Shown piece after piece: positions 7,619 through 15,763 of a DNA stretch of 64,000 bases. The DNA is taken from NCBI RefSeq assembly GCF_025847275.1, contig NZ_JAOZEV010000010.1:62001-126000 (forward strand). Direction: 5' to 3'. Both the position numbers and the translations under genes were made by a program. The number at the start of each line of letters is the position of its first letter. Positions within the stretch are counted from its first letter, which is position 1. Source of the stretch: Flavobacterium frigoritolerans (GTDB lineage Bacteria > Bacteroidota > Bacteroidia > Flavobacteriales > Flavobacteriaceae). A model generated the notes under the pieces. The model was not told where the DNA came from, did no database searches, and saw nothing but the letters and a program-made list of their open reading frames with translations.

Positions 7619-8326
7619 TTACTTTATTCCACCAAAAGCTCCAAAACACATATTCTTATGTAAGATTTCGACACTGGTAAAACCTACCTTTTTCATCAAA
7701 TCTAATTGGTAATTCATAGATCGTGGTGAATCTTCTTTGGCAACATACTCTAATACGTTTTTACGATATTCCTTCCCTCCTAAACCTTCTAAATAATCCC
7801 CATATCGCTCCCAAGTATATTCATTTAATAATTCAGTATCTTGAGTAATCAAATCCGAAATCATAAAACACCCGCCAGGTTTTAATAATTTAAATATTTT
7901 AGTAAACGTAGTTTCCCAATCGGTATCGTCTCGCAAATGATGCAAAACAGCACCAGCTAAAATAATATCATAATGATTTTCTTGTAATTCTACATCGCGA
8001 ATATCACCTTGCTTTGCTTCTACCCTATTATTGGTTGCTGACGAAACCCTTTCTAAAGCTTTATCCAACATAGGTTTACTTAAATCAACCAGAGTGCAAT
8101 TTAAATTCGGAACTTTTGTAAGCATCATCAACGTATAATTACCCGCACCGCAACCAATATCTAATACATTTTCTGCTTGAGGCACAATCCTCTTAGAAGC
8201 TTCTGTGATAAGTTCTAACGAAATTTTCGCATCAATAGTTGACAATTGCCCTGTATCTAAATTTGAAAATCGTTCGACATCATTATCAAAACGTTCCCTT
8301 ATTTCTGCAGTAGTTGATTTCTCCAT
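7619..8326 (-). CDS. Class I SAM-dependent methyltransferase
   Basis: 235 residues from the ATG at 8326. Motif I VLDIGCGAGNYTL, followed by the acidic residue in LVDLSKP, and LAGAVLHHL (motif IV region) mark a Rossmann-fold methyltransferase of the Methyltransf_25/12 type. The frame stays open to a TTG at 8362, but that codon lies within an inverted repeat, so I prefer the ATG. Substrate unknown; small molecules are usual for this type. Confidence 0.88.
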   Translation of the reverse strand: MEKSTTAEIRERFDNDVERFSNLDTGQLSTIDAKISLELITEASKRIVPQAENVLDIGCGAGNYTLMMLTKVPNLNCTLVDLSKPMLDKALERVSSATNNRVEAKQGDIRDVELQENHYDIILAGAVLHHLRDDTDWETTFTKIFKLLKPGGCFMISDLITQDTELLNEYTWERYGDYLEGLGGKEYRKNVLEYVAKEDSPRSMNYQLDLMKKVGFTSVEILHKNMCFGAFGGIK

Positions 8327-8343
8327 AGTTTTTTGTTTTAGGT

Positions 8344-8457
8344 TTTCATACAGATTTGGCAAATTAAGCCGATAATCATAGAAATTATTTTTTATCCCGA
8401 TAGCTATCAGGTGTAACTAAAAAAGTAATCCACTCAATCTGCCAAATCTGCATGAAA
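8344..8457. repeat. Inverted repeat element upstream of the methyltransferase
   Basis: Eighteen-bp arms at 8344-8361 and 8440-8457 (TTTCATACAGATTTGGCA against its complement, one mismatch) enclose 78 bp, which include the near-palindrome CCGATAGCTATCAGG. No coding capacity. It sits immediately before the methyltransferase start. Confidence 0.65.
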
Positions 8458-8770
8458 CATTTTTTTCAAAAGTATTCTTTTGATATATCACTCAAAAATA
8501 CTTGTTTCATAATTCATCAGTGCGCACTGTATTTATAAAATTACGTTATCTAAAATATTTTGGGCTCGAGCCAATGAATTAAATGCAATCAAATTACCCC
8601 AAAAACATTGCTTTACCTGACCTTAAAATCATAAAACTATACTGTCAAAATACGAAACACAAGCGTCTTTATTTATCAAAAACAAAAAACCGAAGGGAGA
8701 AAACATTATGCTTATAGCTAACTTTTAAATACCTTAGCAAAAAATAATCATTACCCATAAAACTATCAAA
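8458..8770. other. Intergenic stretch without a recognised feature
   Basis: AT-rich spacer between divergent genes. I see no gene, no perfect TTTG-N19-TANNTTTG promoter and no strong hairpin, although promoters for both neighbours must lie here or in the repeat beside it. Confidence 0.6.
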
Positions 8771-10039
8771 ATGGCTGAGCAATCTTCAATTCAGTGTCCA
8801 AATTGCGGAACAATAATCGATGTAAATGATATCTTAAAACACCAGTTAGAGGATAGCATCCGTAAAGAATTTCAGCAAAAGGCTACTGCTCAGACAAAAG
8901 AGTTAGAGCTTAAGAATGAACAATTTGAAAAAGCCAAATCTGAATTTGAAGCCAAAAAGAAACAAGAAAACGAACTTTTCACAGAACGCTTGGACCGAGA
9001 GAAAAAGATAGCTGAAAAGGAAATTACCGAAAAACTTAAAACAAAACTCGACGAAGAAAATAAAGACCGTTTACTTTCGATGGAAAAAGAACTTTCGGAG
9101 AAATCTGAAAAGTTGCGAGAATTAAATAAAATGGAAGGTGAAATTGCTAAACTCCAACGTGAAAAACTGGAAATGAAGGAAGCAATTGAAGCCGAATCTC
9201 AAAAACAGCTCAATGCCGCTTTAGTTCTTGAACGTGATAAAATTAGAAAACAAGAGGAAGAAAAAAATGAGCTAAAAATAAAAGAATACCAAAAACAATC
9301 CGACGACCAAAAGAAACTTATCGAAGAAATGAAACGCAAGCAGGAACAAGGTTCTATGCAATTGCAAGGTGAAGTAATGGAATTGGCTATTGAAGAATGG
9401 CTTGCTTCTAATTTTCCGTTAGATAGTATCGATGAAGTTAAAAAAGGAGCTAATGGCGCGGATTGCTTACAGATTGTAAATACTCGCGAATTACAAAATT
9501 GTGGTTCTATTTATTACGAAAGTAAACGTACCAAAGCATTTCAACCTGCTTGGATTGAAAAATTTAAAAACGATATTCGTGATAAAAAAGCCAACATTGG
9601 AGTTCTTGTTACCGAAGTTATGCCTGCTGGAATGGATCGTATGGGAATGCGTGATGGAATATGGATATGTACTTACGAAGAATTTAAAGGATTAAGTGCC
9701 GTTTTACGCCAATCATTAATACAAGTAAGTCAAGCTGTACAGGCACAAGAAAACAAAGGTGATAAAATGGCTATGTTGTACGATTTCTTAACCAGTAACG
9801 AATTTCGTTTACAGATTGAAGGCATCGTAGAAGGTTTTACACAAATGCAAAGCGACTTAGATTCCGAAAAAAGAGCCATGCAGCGTATCTGGAAACAACG
9901 CGAAAAACAAATAGAAAAAGTAGTCAATAATACCTTAGGAATGTACGGATCTATACGTGGTATAGCAGGAAATGCTGTTCAAACTGTAAGAGCATTAGAA
10001 CTCGATTTTATTGATGATCAAACGGAAGAATTGGAATAG
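8771..10039 (+). CDS. DUF2130 protein: zinc ribbon, coiled coil, nuclease-like domain
   Basis: 422 residues. The start has one CxxC pair (IQCPNCGTII, like half a zinc ribbon). Residues ~35-205 are a long charged coiled coil rich in Glu and Lys. The DUF2130 domain follows (~205-320): GEVMELAIEEWL, GANGADC, then IYYESKRTKAF. The Asp and the E-x-K are spaced like a PD-(D/E)xK nuclease fold, a relationship I infer. No signal peptide. Function of the family is unknown; the architecture recalls DNA-handling proteins. Confidence 0.85.
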   Translation: MAEQSSIQCPNCGTIIDVNDILKHQLEDSIRKEFQQKATAQTKELELKNEQFEKAKSEFEAKKKQENELFTERLDREKKIAEKEITEKLKTKLDEENKDRLLSMEKELSEKSEKLRELNKMEGEIAKLQREKLEMKEAIEAESQKQLNAALVLERDKIRKQEEEKNELKIKEYQKQSDDQKKLIEEMKRKQEQGSMQLQGEVMELAIEEWLASNFPLDSIDEVKKGANGADCLQIVNTRELQNCGSIYYESKRTKAFQPAWIEKFKNDIRDKKANIGVLVTEVMPAGMDRMGMRDGIWICTYEEFKGLSAVLRQSLIQVSQAVQAQENKGDKMAMLYDFLTSNEFRLQIEGIVEGFTQMQSDLDSEKRAMQRIWKQREKQIEKVVNNTLGMYGSIRGIAGNAVQTVRALELDFIDDQTEELE

Positions 10040-10139
10040 TTTTGAGGTTCAAAGTTGCAAAGGGTTCTGAGGTTCTAAGAAATTCAGATAAAAGAGCCTC
10101 AGAGTCGTAAAAAACAAAGGCTCTGAGGAATTACTTCAA
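10040..10139. repeat. Degenerate 8-bp (GAGGTTCT-like) repeat tract
   Basis: Directly after the DUF2130 stop come variants of an 8-bp unit (GAGGTTCA, AAGTTGCA, AAGGGTTCTGAGGTTCT) and a hairpin CCTCAGAG/CTCTGAGG. Related tracts with reversed orientation lie at 10331-10390. The rest of 10140-10286 shows nothing I can name. Confidence 0.6.
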
Positions 10140-10286
10140 GTCAACCTGACGTAGAAAGAACTACACTAGTAACTCAATATCGTCTGGTTAACTGTTTGCG
10201 AAACTCTTTATTCACGTGACAAGACTATTAAAAATCCCATTGAGTATTTACTCTATTTTATATATAAATGAATTCATAACATAGTT

Positions 10287-10326
10287 AAAAAAGACAAGCC
10301 ACATAATTATGTAGCTTGTCTTTTTT
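10287..10326. terminator. Bidirectional terminator
   Basis: A near-perfect palindrome: AAAAAAGACAAGC, ACATAATTATGT, GCTTGTCTTTTTT. With A6 and T6 at its ends it can terminate both the plus-strand DUF2130 gene and the minus-strand META gene. Confidence 0.85.
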
Positions 10327-10396
10327 AATCTCAGTACCTTAGTGCCTCAGAACCTTTGCAACTTTGAACCTAAAAGCCTTTGCAACTTCCCCTCCC

Positions 10397-11194
10397 TTAA
10401 TCAACTTTCTTAAAAACCAAAAGTAATCCTGATGGGTTTGACAAGGACAATCTGTTATTTGCAACTGTATAAGTTGTTGTACTCTGAAGCGCTTTTAAAA
10501 ACTCGTCTTCTTTATTGTTGCCACCATTACAAGCCATTTCCGTTGAAACTACATTTGTAAAGCGTAATAAATCTTTCTCATAAAAGATACCTCCGTTAAC
10601 TTGATTGCATCCTCCAAAACCCGAAAATCTATTCTCGGCACTATAAATTTCAATTCTTGGTAATTCACGTTGAAAATCAGCTATAGCAACTTTTTTCCCG
10701 TTTAATTGCTCCAAAACCCAAATATCATGTAAGCGATAATCGGTGATGTATCTTCCACAACCTTCGATCTTTTTTACGCTTGCATCACTATTATTGGTAA
10801 TTTCGATTTTAACATTATAAGGCGATTTATCTCCAGACATAGTATCTGTACAATCCATTTGCTGGATAGTAATACTCATACTACCTGTTTTAGTATTAAA
10901 ACGATATAACTTAACATTGGCATCCATCGCTCTTATTGGGTCAACGTAAGGAGAACTAATCTCTTCTAATCCTTCTATCAGCGATGTAAATCTGATTGTT
11001 TCTTTTCCTATTTTCAAACCCCAAAAAGGTTCGTTTCCAGTGGCTTTAAAAAACGTAGAGCCATCATATTCGTCTGCATTATTTGTATTCATAGATGCGG
11101 GATTATCTACCTTTGGTTGTGTTAAAGGCTTTACTGCCGTTTTACAGCTAAATGACAAAATTGCGACTGAGACTAATAAGAATAGTTTTTTCAT
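10397..11194 (-). CDS. META-domain lipoprotein
   Basis: 265 residues. A lipoprotein signal ends at FSC (Cys17). The middle (~47-145) resembles the COG3650 domain (FKATGNEPFWGLKIG, then MDCTDTMSG). The C-terminal ~110 residues are a META/HslJ domain (WVLEQLNGKK, FSGFGGCNQVNGG, TEMAC). HslJ-like proteins are envelope stress proteins tied to novobiocin resistance in E. coli; the reaction is unknown. Four cysteines in the mature part could form two disulfides, which fits a periplasmic site. Confidence 0.85.
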   Translation of the reverse strand: MKKLFLLVSVAILSFSCKTAVKPLTQPKVDNPASMNTNNADEYDGSTFFKATGNEPFWGLKIGKETIRFTSLIEGLEEISSPYVDPIRAMDANVKLYRFNTKTGSMSITIQQMDCTDTMSGDKSPYNVKIEITNNSDASVKKIEGCGRYITDYRLHDIWVLEQLNGKKVAIADFQRELPRIEIYSAENRFSGFGGCNQVNGGIFYEKDLLRFTNVVSTEMACNGGNNKEDEFLKALQSTTTYTVANNRLSLSNPSGLLLVFKKVD

Positions 11195-11384
11195 GTGTGT
11201 AATTTTAAAATTAACGCTCTAGTTATTATCAGGTTAACTTCTTTAATAAATAAAATATTTTTTTTAGCTAATTTACAATAAAAAAAGAAGTGCAACAATC
11301 AGCAGTAACTAACGCTAGCTCATTTGTACTGTCGATAGTACGATTCCTATTGACTTTTAGACTATTTATATCTCTTAAATTATG

Positions 11385-11392
11385 TATCTTTG
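11385..11392 (+). promoter_or_regulatory. -7 element of the DUF4202 gene
   Basis: TATCTTTG matches TANNTTTG, 21 bp before the ATG at 11414. No TTTG lies at -33. A TGACTTTTA nonamer (11351-11359), identical to half of the site at the porin promoter, lies upstream, but the second half-site is degraded and the distance is 1 bp shorter. Confidence 0.5.
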
Positions 11393-11413
11393 ATTGTATA
11401 TATATCCTTATAA

Positions 11414-11998
11414 ATGACAACACCTTTTCAAAAAGCAAGCGAATGGATTGATGCCGAAAATGCTCAAGATCCTAATCAGGAATCCTATAAAAATAGTACA
11501 TATCCTAAAGAGCTTTTATACTCTAACAGAATGTATACTAAATTGATGAGCTTTTATCCTGAAGCTTCTGAAGAAGTACAAATTGCTTCTAAAGCCCAAC
11601 ATATATGCAGATGGAAAGTTGCACGCGAATCTTACCCGATGGATCGCGTAGGATATTTAAAATGGAGAGAAGAATTAAAAAAATTCCATGCAAAAACAGC
11701 AGCAGTAATTCTAGAAAAAGCAGGTTATAATGCTGAATTTATTGCTCGTGTTTCTTTTTTGATTGAAAAAAAATTACTTAAAAAAGATACAGAAACCCAA
11801 TTACTAGAAGATGTTATTTGTCTTGTCTTTCTAGAGTATTATCTTGATCCTTTTGTACATAAACACGATGAAGAAAAACTCAAAAATATCATCAAAAAAA
11901 CTTGGGACAAAATGTCTGACAATGGTCATCAAGAAGCGCTAAAAATAAACTATAGCGCAGAAAATCTTGAATTAATAAAAGCTTCTTTAGGATTGTAA
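11414..11998 (+). CDS. DUF4202 protein
   Basis: 194 residues matching the DUF4202 family: FQKASEWIDAENAQDPN at the start, then LYSNRMYTKLMSFYPEAS, QHICRWKVARESYP and EDVICLVFLEYYL. It is all-helical with conserved His, Arg and Glu residues. The family is often found with nitrate or nitrite assimilation genes, consistent with a nitrate island 4 kb away and the NarL-type regulator that follows. No biochemical role is established to my knowledge. Confidence 0.87.
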   Translation: MTTPFQKASEWIDAENAQDPNQESYKNSTYPKELLYSNRMYTKLMSFYPEASEEVQIASKAQHICRWKVARESYPMDRVGYLKWREELKKFHAKTAAVILEKAGYNAEFIARVSFLIEKKLLKKDTETQLLEDVICLVFLEYYLDPFVHKHDEEKLKNIIKKTWDKMSDNGHQEALKINYSAENLELIKASLGL

Positions 11999-12104
11999 TT
12001 TATCACATCTCTTCATCAATTTTGAGTTTAAAATCAAGTGAGTTTAAAATAATAAAATAAAACTTATAAATAACGGCCTAAAAAAAATCTCAAAAAATTA
12101 AGAA

Positions 12105-12144
12105 TTACGTATATTAGCATAATAACCTAGCAGATTATACGTAA
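12105..12144. promoter_or_regulatory. Inverted repeat before the NarL-type regulator
   Basis: TTACGTATA (12105-12113) and TATACGTAA (12136-12144) form a perfect 9-bp inverted repeat with a 22-bp spacer, ending 24 bp before the regulator start. The centres are 31 bp apart, near three helical turns. It could bind the response regulator itself. Confidence 0.4.
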
Positions 12145-12168
12145 AATTTAATTTAAAAATTAAGTAAA

Positions 12169-12858
12169 ATGGCAGATATTATTCGTGTTGTTCTAGCAGA
12201 TGACCATGTATTTGTAAGGGATGGGATTAAATCATTATTAAAGAACGAACCTAATATTGAGGTTGTTGGCGAAGCTGCTGATGGCATAGAAACTCTAGAA
12301 GTTGTTATTAATAAACAACCCGATTTACTTATAGTAGATATTCGCATGCCACACTTAAATGGTATAGAGGTAGTAGAAAAACTTAGAGAACAAAATCAAC
12401 TTGTTAAGATAATTATACTAACTATGTATGAATCTGAAGAGTATGTATTAAAATCTATTAAAGCTGGTGCAGATGGTTATTTATTAAAAGGTTCAAGCAA
12501 AGAAGAATTCTTAAAAGCACTACATGCAGTCACTCAAGGCGGTAAATACTTTAGTGGAGATGTATCGGCAATATTAATCAAACAAGTACTTTATAATAAC
12601 TTCAATGACGATTTAAGACAATCTTTAAACGATGAAGTCATAATTACCAAAAGAGAAAAAGAAATTCTCAGATTATTATTATCTGGGAAAGGAAACAAAG
12701 AAATTGCTGAAACTCTTAGTATTAGTAAAAGAACTGCCGAAGTTCATCGTTTTAATTTAATGAAAAAACTCAAAGTAAAAAACTTAATGGAACTATCTAA
12801 TAAAGCTACTGAATATTCTTTGGTACAGATTAAAACAGATAATATTTCACAGTTCTAA
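12169..12858 (+). CDS. NarL/LuxR-type response regulator (orphan)
   Basis: 229 residues. Receiver domain (1-~125) with acidic pocket Asp11/Asp12, phospho-acceptor Asp57 in LIVDIRMP, Thr in ILTMYES and Lys in YLLKGSS. A LuxR-type helix-turn-helix follows (~155-215: ITKREKEILRLLLSGKGNKE, RTAEVHRFNLMKKL). No histidine kinase is adjacent. Its closeness to DUF4202, the porin and the nitrate island makes a role in nitrate or oxygen response possible. Confidence 0.9.
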   Translation: MADIIRVVLADDHVFVRDGIKSLLKNEPNIEVVGEAADGIETLEVVINKQPDLLIVDIRMPHLNGIEVVEKLREQNQLVKIIILTMYESEEYVLKSIKAGADGYLLKGSSKEEFLKALHAVTQGGKYFSGDVSAILIKQVLYNNFNDDLRQSLNDEVIITKREKEILRLLLSGKGNKEIAETLSISKRTAEVHRFNLMKKLKVKNLMELSNKATEYSLVQIKTDNISQF

Positions 12859-13280
12859 AAACAAGTATTTATACTTACTATTAAAGTGCATAAATTAGTT
12901 TTTCATCTAAACACAATATAAGTATCTATCAAGATTAAAACTCTTTCTTTATCGTACCTTAATTATTGTTTTCTGTACAATAATTAACTTCTCTCCTATT
13001 TCCTTTCATTACTACAAACACATCATAACCAATTAAAATTGTTATAGTTACAAATAAAATTATATCTTTATTGATCACTTTTGCCCTAGTTCTTCTATTT
13101 ATTATTTTCGCAACCTACTTTATAAAAATGCATCTAACCATAATAAAATATTAAGTTAAGAGGCATCCTGTAAAATAATAAATAACAATATTTTATTATA
13201 GAATACTGATTTCATGACTTTTATCACAATAAAAGACTTTTTAGTCCTTTAAATTTGTACTACATAAAAATAACTCTCTC
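12859..13280. other. 422-bp intergenic region with a hairpin and a doubtful small ORF
   Basis: An 11-bp perfect hairpin (12959-12969 with 12977-12987, loop 7 nt) lacks a T-tract. From a TTG at 13071 a 27-codon frame runs to TAA at 13154 and encodes a strongly hydrophobic single segment (LITFALVLLFIIFATYFIK); it has no ATG and no clear ribosome site, so I do not call it as a gene. The porin promoter occupies 13213-13257. Confidence 0.5.
13213..13257 (+). promoter_or_regulatory. Porin promoter with a Crp/Fnr-type site
   Basis: TAAATTTG (13250-13257) is a perfect -7 element; no TTTG is present at -33. CATGA-N6-TCACA (13213-13228) is centred at 13220.5, which is 36.5 bp before the last base of the -7 box, near -42 from the predicted start. 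That is the class II activator position. The narK promoter has the same geometry. Confidence 0.6.
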
Positions 13281-14549
13281 ATGAAAAAAATAAAAATTAT
13301 TGCTTTATTGATATTTGGCGGAATAAGCATTAGTCTGCAAGCGCAGGAATTTGATGCAAATTTACAACTTAGACCTCGTTTTGAATACCGTAACGGATAT
13401 AAAACTCTTATACCAGAAGGTCAGGAAGCAACTTCTCAAATCTCACAACGCTCAAGATTAAATTTAAACTTTGCGCAAGACCAACTAAAAGTCAAATTAA
13501 CACTTCAAAATGTTAGAACATGGGGAGATGTACCAACAACCGCAACTTCAGATAAAAATGGGGTTGCTGTTTTTGAAGCGTGGGCACAATATGATATAAG
13601 TGAAAAATGGAGCGCAAGAGCGGGACGTCAAGTACTTTCATACGACAATCAACGTATTATGGGAGAAATCGACTGGTTACAACAAGGACAAAGTCACGAT
13701 GCCTTAATGGTTTCGTTTCATCCAAAAAACCATCAGCTTGATATGGGATTAGCCTACAACTCTGACGCCGAAAACAACTTTCAAACTCCATACACAGTAG
13801 GTAATTATAAAACAATGCAATATGCATGGTATCATACTAATATAGACAAATTAGGAGTTAGTCTATTAGTTTTGAATACAGGTTATGAATATGCTAATAA
13901 CAATATCGATAAAAAATTACTAGTTGATTACAAACAAACTTTTGGAACTTACCTGACTTACAAAACAAAAAAAATTGATAGTAACTTAAGTTTCTACGGT
14001 CAAACCGGAAAAAGTGCAGACAAACAAGTTAGCGCCTGGGATGGGGCTGTGAACTTTTCATACAGTATAACAGATTCATTTAAAGCTGGTATTGGTTACG
14101 AATATCTATCTGGAAAAGATACAAATGACGGAAGTACAGTTATCAAATCATTCAACCCTATTTTTGGTACCAATCATGCTTTCAACGGTTATATGGATTA
14201 TTTTTATGTTGGAGGAGGTCATCAAAACAGCGTTGGTTTACAAGATGCCTCTTTGAAATTCAATTACAATGTAAAAAAATGGCAATTTGCATTAATACCG
14301 CATGTATTCTTATCTGCTGCTGATGTGGTTGTAGCAGACAAAAAAATGGATTCTTATTTAGGAACTGAGATCGACTTTACAGCTGGATTCAATTTCAAAA
14401 AAGATATCACTCTTACAGGAGGGTATTCTCAGATGTTTGGTACTAAAACTTTAGAAGTTTTAAAAGCTCCTGGATATGCTGGTCATACCAACAACTGGGC
14501 TTGGTTAATGATTTCTGTAAACCCAAGAATTTTTTCTTTCAAAAAATAG
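13281..14549 (+). CDS. Alginate-export-family outer membrane porin
   Basis: 422 residues with a signal peptide cut after LQAQ (~22), then alternating beta strands ending in an aromatic-poor IFSFKK tail. The pattern (LQLRPRFEYRNG, RSRLNLNF, WAQYDISEKWSARAGRQVLSYD, IMGEIDWLQQGQSHDALM) fits the alginate_exp beta-barrel family. In Bacteroidota such proteins are general outer-membrane channels and need not export alginate. The regulatory site it shares with narK suggests a role as an entry channel for nitrate or another electron acceptor; that is inference. Confidence 0.82.
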   Translation: MKKIKIIALLIFGGISISLQAQEFDANLQLRPRFEYRNGYKTLIPEGQEATSQISQRSRLNLNFAQDQLKVKLTLQNVRTWGDVPTTATSDKNGVAVFEAWAQYDISEKWSARAGRQVLSYDNQRIMGEIDWLQQGQSHDALMVSFHPKNHQLDMGLAYNSDAENNFQTPYTVGNYKTMQYAWYHTNIDKLGVSLLVLNTGYEYANNNIDKKLLVDYKQTFGTYLTYKTKKIDSNLSFYGQTGKSADKQVSAWDGAVNFSYSITDSFKAGIGYEYLSGKDTNDGSTVIKSFNPIFGTNHAFNGYMDYFYVGGGHQNSVGLQDASLKFNYNVKKWQFALIPHVFLSAADVVVADKKMDSYLGTEIDFTAGFNFKKDITLTGGYSQMFGTKTLEVLKAPGYAGHTNNWAWLMISVNPRIFSFKK

Positions 14550-14592
14550 AATCATTTCGTAAATCATCCATTTTTAAACTCAATATCATAAC

Positions 14593-14627
14593 TTCCCTTT
14601 TGTCTCAAAGCAAAGGGGATTTTTTTT
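14593..14627 (+). terminator. Terminator after the porin gene
   Basis: CCCTTTTG pairs with CAAAGGGG around an 8-nt loop and is followed by eight T. Confidence 0.8.
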
Positions 14628-14796
14628 GCAGATAATGGGTGAAATAATCAAAAGGTACATGATTGAGGAAAAACTTAACATTGCCGTACATTTATATTGA
14701 TTATATTTACTTAACTGAAAGTTAACAATTTAGACATATACTTAATCTTTCATCATTACTAACTTCAGAACTTTTCAATTATAAAGCCAATATCAT

Positions 14797-15471
14797 ATGG
14801 AAAAAAATGCAACAGAAGGTATTCCTCAAAATACTGATTTACCCAAAACAGATGACATTCAACCAATTGTAGAAGACAAAAAACCAGCAACACCAGCACC
14901 TGCAAAAAGTCCGCAAAGAGCTCGTGTAAGAAAGCCAACAGTAGCTACTACACCAGTAAAAGTTGCTCCAAAAGCCCCTGCAAAAAAAGCAACCCCAGTA
15001 AAACCAGTTGCTAAAGTACAAACTACAGAGGCTACTCCTGCACCTATAAAAACTCCTCAAACTATTCCCGCTAAGAAAGCAGTTACTCCTGTTGTAAAAG
15101 CAGTGGAAAAAACAATAGTAGAAAAACCTGCTGTAACACCAAAAGAGAAAAAAGAAAAAAAAGGAAAAGCGCCTAGTACGGGTAATTTAGTTGATGCAAT
15201 AGGAGAAATCGTTAAAGAAAAATCTAAAAATAAAAAGAAGAAAAAGATGAAAGACAAAGACAAGGATAAGGACAAAGAGAAAGAAAAAAAGAAATTAGCT
15301 AAGAAAAAAGAAAAAGCTAAGAAGGATAAAAAGAAAGAGAAAGCTAAAAAAGCAAAACTTAAAGCTAAAGCCAAAAAGAAAGAAAAAACGAAGAAAGCTA
15401 AAGAAAAAGCTAAAGCGAAAAAAATAGCCAAAAAGAAGGCAAAAAAATCGAAATCGAAAAAGAAAAAATAA
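14797..15471 (+). CDS. Lys/Ala/Pro-rich histone H1-like protein
   Basis: 224 residues of low complexity. About residues 10-115 are Pro-Ala-Lys-Thr repeats of the PAKKA/TPVK kind; a short less-biased piece (TGNLVDAIGEIVKEKSK, ~129-145) follows; the last ~80 residues are nearly all Lys with Ala and Glu (KKAKKK units). This resembles the H1-type tails that compact DNA in bacteria such as Chlamydia and Bordetella. Nucleoid binding is inferred from composition only. Own terminator, no operon partner. Confidence 0.75.
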   Translation: MEKNATEGIPQNTDLPKTDDIQPIVEDKKPATPAPAKSPQRARVRKPTVATTPVKVAPKAPAKKATPVKPVAKVQTTEATPAPIKTPQTIPAKKAVTPVVKAVEKTIVEKPAVTPKEKKEKKGKAPSTGNLVDAIGEIVKEKSKNKKKKKMKDKDKDKDKEKEKKKLAKKKEKAKKDKKKEKAKKAKLKAKAKKKEKTKKAKEKAKAKKIAKKKAKKSKSKKKK

Positions 15472-15481
15472 TTTTGAGATA

Positions 15482-15514
15482 GGGTTTAACTTTAAAAAGT
15501 TAAACCCTTTTTTT
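15482..15514 (+). terminator. Terminator after the H1-like gene
   Basis: GGGTTTAACTTT (15482-15493) pairs with AGTTAAACCC and is followed by seven T. Strong intrinsic terminator. Confidence 0.9.
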
Positions 15515-15667
15515 GTTTGAAAAGGTTTCGACTTTACTCTGCATGATTATACGTTTAAATATTAGGGTAATGTTTGTTTTTTCTCAGCATAAAGTAAATC
15601 GAATGACTTTATAATTAAGCTTCGACTCCGCCTGATATATGATTGCATTATAAATAAACCAATATTG

Positions 15668-15760
15668 TGCAGACGCACTGCGGTGCTTCTCTACAGAAAA
15701 CCTTTGTCCCTTTGAGCCTCAAAAGCCTCAGAACCTTTTAAAAAATCCTTTGCAACTCAA
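15668..15760. repeat. Palindromic GACGCACTGCGGTGC repeat and 8-bp repeat tract
   Basis: GCAGACGCACTGCGGTGCTTC (15669-15688 region) is a near-palindrome; related copies lie at 41120, 57493 and 57578. It is followed by a degenerate 8-bp tract (CCTTTGTC, CCTTTGAG, CCTCAAAAG) between two convergent genes. Confidence 0.6.
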
Positions 15761-15763
15761 AAA

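Noticed and set aside
8327..8362. Upstream TTG start for the methyltransferase
   Set aside because: It lies in the arm of an inverted repeat and adds residues not needed for the fold; the ATG at 8326 is better.
14839..15431. Two antisense frames opposite the H1-like gene
   Set aside because: Their Phe/Ser/Leu-only or Cys/Trp/Phe-only composition is the complement of Lys codon runs; no start signals.
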